DNA of 64,000 bases from Thiodiazotropha sp040506975 (lineage in GTDB: Bacteria > Pseudomonadota > Gammaproteobacteria > Chromatiales > Chromatiaceae), in contig OZ242974.1 of the NCBI GenBank assembly GCA_965211775.1, forward strand, positions 1,054,001 to 1,118,000. Reading direction: 5' to 3'. Below the pieces are notes generated by a model. It was not told where the DNA came from, searched no databases, and worked only from the letters and a program-made list of their open reading frames with translations. This document shows, in pieces, positions 57,349-64,000 of this stretch. Position numbers and translations under genes: made by a program. The stretch's first letter is position 1, and each line of letters starts with the position of its first letter.

Positions 57349-58986
57349 ATGTCATACCTATATCAAGCCCGGGCTCTCGTGGCGGCAATACTGCTTTGTG
57401 TATTTGTGTCCCAGGCAAATAGTGCGGAGTGGATCTACACCGTGGTGGAGGGGGACAATCTCTGGGACTTCAGCGAAAAGTACTTGGACAACGTGCTGCG
57501 GTTTAAGAAGCTGCAGAAACTGAACAATATTAAAAACCCGAAACGCCTACAGCCCGGCTCTTGGCTGCGTGTTCCGATGAAGTGGATAAGAAGCAATGCC
57601 GTGCCGGCGCGGCTTGCGGATTTACAAGGCCAGGTTCAGCTTATTCGCGCCGACGGCTCCCAGACTGCGTCACTCAAATCCGGTACTCAGATACATCTAG
57701 GCGATATCTTGCGGACAGGGCCCAAGAGCAGCGCCGCCATCCTTTTTGCGGACAGCAGCGCCATGACACTACACAGTTATAGCGAGATGCGGTTTGACCA
57801 TCTCAGTGCCCATGGCGATACCGGTATGGTCGATTCCAGACTGCATCTGATCCAAGGGCGTTTACAGACACGGATACGGCCATCTGTGGGTCCCGGTTCC
57901 CGGTTTGAGATATATACCCCCTCGGCGATAAGCGCGGTGCGTGGTACCGTCTATCGCACGGCAGTAACCGGAGACGGCGTCACCTCGAATATCGAGGTTT
58001 TGGAGGGAAAGGTCGAGGTGAGCGGTGGCGACAAACAACGCTTGATTCCTGCCGGGTTCGGTACTCGGGTTGAGAAAGGCAGGGCGCCGACTCCACCCAT
58101 GGAGTTGCTGCCACCCCCCAATTTCAAGCAGATCCCGGAGGTGGTTCGTTTCATCGACTGGCATTTGGAATGGGGCGCTATTGATAAAGCTGTAAACTAT
58201 CGTATCGAGATCGGCAGGGATGAGAATCTGGCTGTTCTTGCACATGATCAACTGTCGGATCAGACCACTTTTCCGTTACCCGAACTCCCGGATGGCAGAT
58301 ACTGGGTCAGGGTCCGCGGTATCGATGCCAATGGACTGGAGGGTGTCAGCCGTGTGGCTTCGGTATTAGTCGACGCGCAACCGCAGCCGCCGATCTCCAT
58401 CAGTCCACCGGATGGGGCGGTTCAACGGGGCGGTGGCACGGAATTGCAGTGGACGAAATCTGAAACTGCCGACAGGTATCTGCTGGAGATTGCCATGGAT
58501 GAGGGCTTTGACAAGATAATGCATCGGGTAAACGACCTGAAAGATACCCGGTACCAAACTGATCAGATCACCGAACCGGGTACCTATTACTGGCGCGTTA
58601 CCACGATTCTTGGCAACGAGTCGGGACCGCCTGGTGTGGTGCGTTCATGGCAACTCAAACCCACGCTCGATGCTGTCGACCCCTCGATCGAGGCGGCAGA
58701 TGATAAAATGACGGCTTCATGGCGGGAGGGCGCTGCCGGACAACGCTATCAGGTGCAGATTGCCCTCGATAGCGATTTCAGTACGCTTGAGCTTGACCGG
58801 ATTACCGATCAGCCGGAGATCAGTTTTGATCAACCGCAGGGTCAGGTTCTCTACTTAAGGGTGCGTGCCATCGACATGGATGGCTACGAGGGGCCATGGG
58901 GAAGCGTGCAGCAAATCGAACCGCCGCGCGATCAGGGTGTATGGGCCGTCCCGGTGCTCTTCATTCTAGGCCTGTTCTTCATTTAG
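57349..58986 (+). CDS. Secreted LysM/FecR-domain protein
   Basis: A 545-residue protein from the ATG at 57349 (AAGGGA 9 bp upstream). The signal peptide ends NSAEW. A LysM domain (YTVVEGDNLWDFSEKYL) comes next, then a FecR domain (GDILRTGPKSSAAILFADSSAMTLHSYSEMRF; SAISAVRGTVYRTAV), two or three fibronectin-like segments (YWVRVRGIDANGLEG; YYWRVTTILGNESGPPG; LYLRVRAIDMDGYEGPWG) and a hydrophobic C-terminal anchor (PVLFILGLFFI). This LysM-FecR plan is often paired with a CHASE2 signalling protein, as here, with 4 bp between genes. It probably senses or binds at the cell wall. Confidence 0.85.
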   Translation: MSYLYQARALVAAILLCVFVSQANSAEWIYTVVEGDNLWDFSEKYLDNVLRFKKLQKLNNIKNPKRLQPGSWLRVPMKWIRSNAVPARLADLQGQVQLIRADGSQTASLKSGTQIHLGDILRTGPKSSAAILFADSSAMTLHSYSEMRFDHLSAHGDTGMVDSRLHLIQGRLQTRIRPSVGPGSRFEIYTPSAISAVRGTVYRTAVTGDGVTSNIEVLEGKVEVSGGDKQRLIPAGFGTRVEKGRAPTPPMELLPPPNFKQIPEVVRFIDWHLEWGAIDKAVNYRIEIGRDENLAVLAHDQLSDQTTFPLPELPDGRYWVRVRGIDANGLEGVSRVASVLVDAQPQPPISISPPDGAVQRGGGTELQWTKSETADRYLLEIAMDEGFDKIMHRVNDLKDTRYQTDQITEPGTYYWRVTTILGNESGPPGVVRSWQLKPTLDAVDPSIEAADDKMTASWREGAAGQRYQVQIALDSDFSTLELDRITDQPEISFDQPQGQVLYLRVRAIDMDGYEGPWGSVQQIEPPRDQGVWAVPVLFILGLFFI

Positions 58987-58990
58987 CAAG

Positions 58991-61483
58991 ATGGTCCACC
59001 CGCTGGTAAAAAAGCTAAACAGGCGGGGTGTATTCCTGGTTATCTCGCTGGTTGCGCTCGCCTATCTTTTGTCCGGAAATGCCGCTGTTCAGCGTTTTGA
59101 CCTTCTCATCTACGATAACTTCCTCAACCTGCAGGGAAACCAAATCAGTGACGAAGTCGTGGTCGTCGCCATCGATGATGCCAGTCTGCGCAATCTGGGT
59201 CATTGGCCATGGTCACGTCGTGTGCATGGGCAATTGCTGGACCGTTTGACCGATATGGGCGCAAAAGCCGTCGCCTTCGATATCCTGTTTGCCGAATCCG
59301 ATACCGTCGATCTGCAGGCAGACAGTCTGTTTGCTCAAGCCATCGATCGCAATGGTAGAACGGTGCTTGTGGTGGCGCCGAGTAAGTCGAGCACCGAGCT
59401 GCCGATATCAGAAGTGTTACCGTTGAGCATGCTGGCGGAGGCTGCAGCCGGGTTGGGGCATGTCGATTTCGAGATAGACAGAGATGGCCTGTGCCGCAGT
59501 TTCTATCTCTATGCCGGTATCAGCAATGCACATTGGCCGGCGCTCTCACTTGCGTTATTGCAGGTGACAGATGTAAACCCACTGCCTGAAAACGATCTAC
59601 AACTCGGCCGTCAGGTGGAGCATGTAGGGTGGCTGCGGCAGGGACGCTTTCTGATTCCCTTCGATCCCAATCCCGAAGCAGTCAAGCTGCTCTCGGCTCA
59701 TGTTGTTTTGAATGATGATGAGGCGGCCTCCTCGATCAGGGGTAAGTATGTTCTCATAGGTTCGACCGCAACCGGGCTGGGGGATGTCATGTCGACGCCG
59801 GTTTCGCTTGTTCATCAGCGAATGCCGGGTGTCGTACTGAATGCCCAGGTATTGAGTGGGCTACTACAGGGGACCCTGATAAGAGAGATAGACAGAAACC
59901 ACTATCGGTTACTGACCGTCCTGATTACGGCAATCGCCGCACTGCTCATGTTCAATGCAAGTTTTCCGGTGGCAATGATTATCTTCCTGGCGGCGGTCAT
60001 TGGCGTGCCTGTTGCGGCCGGTATGGTAATGTCGATAGAGCAGTTGTGGTTTCCGCCAATGGCCGTGACGGCATCCCTGATTTTGGGGTTCCCTCTCTGG
60101 GGAGTCTTTTCCCATCTGCATGCGAGACGTGTCAATCGTTCCCTCAGCGACCGGGTGCACCACCAGGCGCTGCACCATGCAGTCACTGATCTGCCAAACC
60201 AGTATGCCTTGGAAGACAGGCTAAATCGACTGGGAAAAGTGGATCGGCGCGATAACAAGATTACCGCACTTATAATTATCAATATCCAGTGGTCCGACTC
60301 GGCTGGTGGACTTGCAGGGCATTCGGCAACCGATCTGCTGCTGATAGCCATAGCGCAGCGACTACGCAATGCAATTCGTAGTGACGATATGGTCGTCCAT
60401 CTCAATGGTGATGATTTTGCTGTCCTGGTAGGAAACCTGAACGACGCCGAGAGTGCACGACAGATCGCGAACAATCTACTCAATGTCTTGCAGGAACCAC
60501 TTAAATTCGAGCAATCTCAGATCTTCCTGACGCCACGTATGGGACTCAGTCTATGGCCGTATGAGAGTCCGGATGGCAATGCATTGCTGCGTGATGCCAG
60601 TATGGCTATGTTCAGTGCCCGCGTCGGGCAGTTGTCTAAAACCTGTATCTATTCGATACAGGTGGCAAAGGAGGTGGAACAACGCTCACAGCTAGAGCAG
60701 GCTTTGATCTCCGCAATAAAAAGGGATGAGTTCGAAGTCTATTATCAGCCTCAGATAATTGCGGGAAGTAGTCGCATGATCGGTGTCGAGGCATTGTTGC
60801 GTTGGCATAATCCAAAACTTGGCCTGGTTTATCCAAGTACCTTTATTCCACTGGCCGAGCACACCGGTCTGATAAAGGAGATCGGCAGTTGGGTATTGTT
60901 TTCAGCCTGTAAGCAAATGCAGCAATGGAACGAGTGCGGTCTCGGACCTTTGCGGTTAGCGGTCAATCTATCACCCTTGCAACTGGTTGATCAGAATTTG
61001 TTTGCCGAAGTGTGCGCGACACTCGAAAAGAGTTGTCTCGATCCCTCTCAACTCGAACTTGAGATCACAGAAAGTGCAGTGATGCAGAATCTTGAAGAAG
61101 CAAAGGCTGTAATGCGCGCCCTGAAGGGGCTGGGAGTGAAGCTGGCGATAGATGATTTTGGAACCGGCTATTCATCGTTGAGCAATCTGCAACATTTTCC
61201 CTTGGACAGGATAAAGATCGATCGTTCCTTTATCCGGGAAATAGAATCCAATGACGATGTCAGAGAGATCACTCTGACTATCATAAATATGGCAAAACGG
61301 CTGAATCTGGAGGTTATTGCGGAAGGTGTTGAAAGTGAGTCACAGGTGTCATGCCTGGAGCAATACGGTTGCGATGAATTGCAGGGCTACTATTTTAGCC
61401 ATCCGCTGCCCGCAGCGGAACTTGCTGCATTGCTGCCTGAGCGAAACTCCTTCACTGGCGGTATAGTGTCTGTCAGGTCCTAG
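58991..61483 (+). CDS. CHASE2-GGDEF-EAL signalling protein, probable c-di-GMP phosphodiesterase
   Basis: An 830-residue protein: one N-terminal membrane helix, a periplasmic CHASE2 sensor (VVVVAIDDASLRNLGHWPWSR...RGKYVLIGSTATGLGD), three membrane helices (about 302-385), a GGDEF domain and an EAL domain. The GGDEF signature is degenerate (NGDDF), so cyclase activity is unlikely. The EAL domain keeps EALLRW, LEITES, DDFGTGYSSL and AEGVE. It should hydrolyse c-di-GMP in response to a periplasmic signal, probably with the LysM-FecR protein. The stop TAG is the first three bases of the palindromic repeat at 61481, so the natural C-terminus may have been changed. Confidence 0.9.
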   Translation: MVHPLVKKLNRRGVFLVISLVALAYLLSGNAAVQRFDLLIYDNFLNLQGNQISDEVVVVAIDDASLRNLGHWPWSRRVHGQLLDRLTDMGAKAVAFDILFAESDTVDLQADSLFAQAIDRNGRTVLVVAPSKSSTELPISEVLPLSMLAEAAAGLGHVDFEIDRDGLCRSFYLYAGISNAHWPALSLALLQVTDVNPLPENDLQLGRQVEHVGWLRQGRFLIPFDPNPEAVKLLSAHVVLNDDEAASSIRGKYVLIGSTATGLGDVMSTPVSLVHQRMPGVVLNAQVLSGLLQGTLIREIDRNHYRLLTVLITAIAALLMFNASFPVAMIIFLAAVIGVPVAAGMVMSIEQLWFPPMAVTASLILGFPLWGVFSHLHARRVNRSLSDRVHHQALHHAVTDLPNQYALEDRLNRLGKVDRRDNKITALIIINIQWSDSAGGLAGHSATDLLLIAIAQRLRNAIRSDDMVVHLNGDDFAVLVGNLNDAESARQIANNLLNVLQEPLKFEQSQIFLTPRMGLSLWPYESPDGNALLRDASMAMFSARVGQLSKTCIYSIQVAKEVEQRSQLEQALISAIKRDEFEVYYQPQIIAGSSRMIGVEALLRWHNPKLGLVYPSTFIPLAEHTGLIKEIGSWVLFSACKQMQQWNECGLGPLRLAVNLSPLQLVDQNLFAEVCATLEKSCLDPSQLELEITESAVMQNLEEAKAVMRALKGLGVKLAIDDFGTGYSSLSNLQHFPLDRIKIDRSFIREIESNDDVREITLTIINMAKRLNLEVIAEGVESESQVSCLEQYGCDELQGYYFSHPLPAAELAALLPERNSFTGGIVSVRS

Positions 61484-61657
61484 GGCCTGTTAACACTAAT
61501 CCAATACACCCTGCTGGGGCTGTTTTCGTGCCCAGCAAGGCAGAATGACCGTGGTGTAGTTATGCTGCATGAGCGAATGATAACGCCGCTGGGGGCGAAA
61601 ACAGCCCCAGCCCTTCAGGCACAACAGGGCGCATTGGATTAGTGTTAACAGGCCCTA
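61481..61657. repeat. 177-bp palindromic MITE-like repeat
   Basis: Perfect 25-bp terminal inverted repeats (61481-61505 and 61633-61657; outer end TAGGGCCTGTTAACAC) enclose a second perfect 16-bp inverted pair, GCTGGGGCTGTTTTCG (61513-61528) and its complement (61596-61611). No coding capacity. TA at both ends suggests an IS630/Tc1-type non-autonomous element. It lies between two convergent genes and could act as a two-way transcription stop. Confidence 0.85.
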
Positions 61658-61680
61658 GTACAGGGGTATATGGCGGACCA

Positions 61681-63435
61681 TTAGAAATTCAAGTGGCTGA
61701 TGCTTCCGTCACTATTGCTGTGTTCTATAGTGAAACGGCAACTGCGCAAGTCAGCTTTCAACGTGGTGCTTACACCAGCATGTTTCCAGTTTAAGTGAAG
61801 AAGATGGGAGTCGGTGGGATATATTTCCAAGTTGCCCTTGAAGGCTTCAGAGCAGTTACGCAGGCGAATGAGTTCAATCTGGTCTTTGACGATCTGTTTC
61901 CGCAGGCCGGATTCGACGGCTTCCAGTGAAAGGTTGGTACGGTTGATCTCCTTGTGGTCTGCAGCTCCTCCATTGTCTGCCGCAAGATGATCATTTTTAC
62001 CAGCAAACAGATCGAGGTACCAGACCTGAGGAATGCCTGGCATGAACAGTTGAATCGCACGCGCGAGTCGCAGCTTGTCTTCATCCTCGCCAAGCGCACT
62101 GAAGAAGGTTGCGTTGACCTGATAGTATGCGATCTTCTTGGCATCCGGACCGTATAGATTTTTTACCCTGCCCCCGCGCTCGATAATGCGATCGATAAGC
62201 GTTTGAATCTTGTCGTCATCCAGTAGTCCGTCGCGTCTGACGCCATTATTTTCATTGCCTTTGAGGTCGAGCAAAGGTATGCCGTCATGACACCCGAGCA
62301 TATTGATGGTTTGCAGTCCTTTGTCCTGAATGTCGCCAATCCATTTAAGCAGATGTCTGTTATTGACATTTTCGAGGGCATCGATAACAAGCCCAGGGAA
62401 AAAGAAGTCGTAGATCGGATATCCCTTTTCCGCCACCTCTTCATGCAGTCCCGCACCATATTCTGAATGGATCTCTGGAAAGATGGTTAAACCATAACGG
62501 TTGGCCAACTGTTTCAGTCTCTCCAGGTAATCCCAGGTCCCCGGCCGGTTGAAGAAATTGCTCTCCCCGGGTTCTTTGTGCAAGTACGCAAACGCGTCAA
62601 GCCTTATGATTTTCGCTCCATAGTCCTTGAGTTTTTTCAGCGTTTCCTCATAAAAATGCCAGACCTTCTTTGACTTGGCGTTAAGGTCCATCTGTCCCAG
62701 GTAGGATCGGTTGCGTTCAACTACGGAGAGAATCTCATTCTTGTAATGGGCATAGCCGTCAAGGTTGAACTGATTCGCATCCGTCTCCACCCCGATGTTC
62801 TCATTTACGATTGCCGCTATGGATTTTGCGGCTTCATGGGTCACACCCTGAATGCCGGTGAAATCTGTGGCACTCACCGGTTTGTAGTTGACTTGTTGAT
62901 AGAAGGTGTTCCAGTAGGGCCGTTGTGAGCCGTCTGGAAAACCGACCTTTAGAATCGGTAATCCCGGTTTACGCATGAACAGCTTGTTTAAGAAATCCTC
63001 CTTTGGAATGACGTAACCCTCTTCTCCCATTTGGCCGTGAGCGTGCCAAAACTCGTTCCAATCGACAAAGAAGTGTTTGTACTCAGATTTGTCGCCATGT
63101 TTCAGAAGATCCTTGAACTGTGGTGATGCCACAGACAGGTGATTGAGGATAAGATCGAATTTGAAGGTGATGTCGAGGTTGCTCAACTCCTTCAGATCCT
63201 GCTTGCAGACGAGTTCATCATTCAGGTTATAGTCGATGATGGAGAAGCCGCGATCGAGATCGCTGTTGAAAAAAGTGGGCAGGATGTAGAACAGCGAGAA
63301 TGCGTCCCTCAGTTCCGGCCGTTTCAATACGCCGACAATATCGGAGAGTTTTCCACCAATACTGTCCGGATAGGCATTCAGCATCACCCCGTCAGGGAGT
63401 GACTGTTGATTTTCATTGTGTTCGGCACTCATCAC
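61681..63435 (-). CDS. GH13 sucrose-phosphorylase-like enzyme
   Basis: A 584-residue alpha-amylase-superfamily protein. It begins with GVMLNAYPDSIGGKLSDIVGVL, the signature of the sucrose/glucosylglycerate phosphorylase subfamily (GH13_18). Catalytic residues fit: nucleophile Asp in IIRLDAFAYLHK, acid/base Glu in FPEIHSEYG, and the stabilising Asp in NMLGCHDGIPLLD. It would split a glucoside with phosphate to glucose-1-phosphate. Sucrose, glucosylglycerate and sucrose-6-phosphate are all possible. No signal peptide, so cytoplasmic. The second residue is also Met; either could start. Confidence 0.88.
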   Translation of the reverse strand: MMSAEHNENQQSLPDGVMLNAYPDSIGGKLSDIVGVLKRPELRDAFSLFYILPTFFNSDLDRGFSIIDYNLNDELVCKQDLKELSNLDITFKFDLILNHLSVASPQFKDLLKHGDKSEYKHFFVDWNEFWHAHGQMGEEGYVIPKEDFLNKLFMRKPGLPILKVGFPDGSQRPYWNTFYQQVNYKPVSATDFTGIQGVTHEAAKSIAAIVNENIGVETDANQFNLDGYAHYKNEILSVVERNRSYLGQMDLNAKSKKVWHFYEETLKKLKDYGAKIIRLDAFAYLHKEPGESNFFNRPGTWDYLERLKQLANRYGLTIFPEIHSEYGAGLHEEVAEKGYPIYDFFFPGLVIDALENVNNRHLLKWIGDIQDKGLQTINMLGCHDGIPLLDLKGNENNGVRRDGLLDDDKIQTLIDRIIERGGRVKNLYGPDAKKIAYYQVNATFFSALGEDEDKLRLARAIQLFMPGIPQVWYLDLFAGKNDHLAADNGGAADHKEINRTNLSLEAVESGLRKQIVKDQIELIRLRNCSEAFKGNLEIYPTDSHLLHLNWKHAGVSTTLKADLRSCRFTIEHSNSDGSISHLNF

Positions 63436-64000
63436 ATACCTTGCTGTAACTTGTTGTATTTTTGTTGTTTCTGGAGTGAAACGAACGCTGATGAATTATA
63501 TCGCCTCAATACCATATTACAACCGACAACCCTTTACAGAGTGTCACTCCTCTTGTCGGCAGAACGGGATTGAGATTAAGAGATTTGTTTGGGTTATGTG
63601 ATCGATTCCGGAGAGAGGGATTACAGCATCTGCAGGGACGTTCGATCCGGTTGACCATGCGATTTGCTGAGACTTTAAGCAAATCGCCCCATGCCTGATT
63701 TTTTTGGGAAAGCCGCAGGATCGAATTGATCCGAGTGTCTGGAGCAGGACCATGGCGGGTAACAAATAGTGAGAAATTGGCGGTTCTGAGGTGTGAATGA
63801 AATAAGTTTTTACTTTTATGTGTAGTAAGTTACGTGTAATTTATATGAAATAAATCTAGAAACATGGTTTTATACTCTGAATTACAGTTAAATTTTAAGA
63901 ATTTCACAAATTGCCGATATGATTCATGATATGAAGAGAGTTTCTCTTGAATTTGCCGCTTGAGTGACTGTTTCCTTGGGAAGCGGCATTTCAACAACTT
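63436..64000. other. Gene-free right end of window
   Basis: An AT-rich stretch upstream of the GH13 gene with no convincing gene in either direction. A hairpin, TGCCGCTT (63954-63961) with AAGCGGCA (63981-63988), lies near the edge and may belong to a feature beyond the window. Confidence 0.5.

Overview
The window reads as a gammaproteobacterial chromosome, probably a Chromatiales-like or sulfur-oxidiser-type relative. This is inferred from the E. coli-like rrn operon with Ile/Ala spacer tRNAs, the tyrS-rrn-birA-coaX-SPOR gene order, and the paired bufferin loci; no marker in the window fixes the genus.

Layout. 1-13.3 kb is core chromosome: a cell-wall M23 peptidase (cut by the window edge) divergent from tyrS, a complete rRNA operon (three tandem promoters, boxA sites, 16S, tRNA-Ile, tRNA-Ala, 23S, 5S, terminator), then a membrane protein, an M61 peptidase, birA, coaX, a SPOR protein and tRNA-Thr(TGT).

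13.2-39.5 kb is one integrated element. The last 46 bp of tRNA-Thr recur exactly at 39462-39507, and a tyrosine integrase lies next to the tRNA. The left half holds small genes, a helicase IV-like UvrD protein with an embedded nuclease-like segment, and an IncP-like transfer remnant on the minus strand: traK, an RK2-like oriT, trbJ, trbK and trbL. No relaxase, coupling protein or mating-pair ATPase is present. Three exact matches to the RK2 KorB operator lie in the same region. This looks like a mobilizable island that borrows the conjugation machinery of an IncP-type helper while bringing a few Trb parts of its own. The right half is a defence cargo: HTH regulator, DUF499-type ATPase, PglZ-domain protein, DUF1156-type DNA methylase, an unknown protein, a winged-HTH/nucleotidyltransferase pair resembling AbiE, and an SNF2 helicase. 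The methylase is split by two adjacent IS1380-family elements and appears to have lost an internal segment too.

39.5-54.1 kb is chromosome riddled with insertion sequences: an IS4-family element interrupted by IS1380, a perfect tandem of two IS1595 copies, a third IS1380 copy in a glutamate-synthase-like gene, and a third IS1595 copy. Between them lie a membrane-anchored 2Fe-2S protein, a first bufferin operon (bufA-like, bufB, bufC) and an acetolactate-synthase-like enzyme. 54.3-56.8 kb holds a second, different bufferin operon ending in a DoxX gene.

57.2-64 kb has a LysM/FecR secreted protein, a CHASE2-GGDEF-EAL protein whose stop codon is supplied by a 177-bp palindromic MITE-like repeat, and a GH13 sucrose-phosphorylase-like enzyme.
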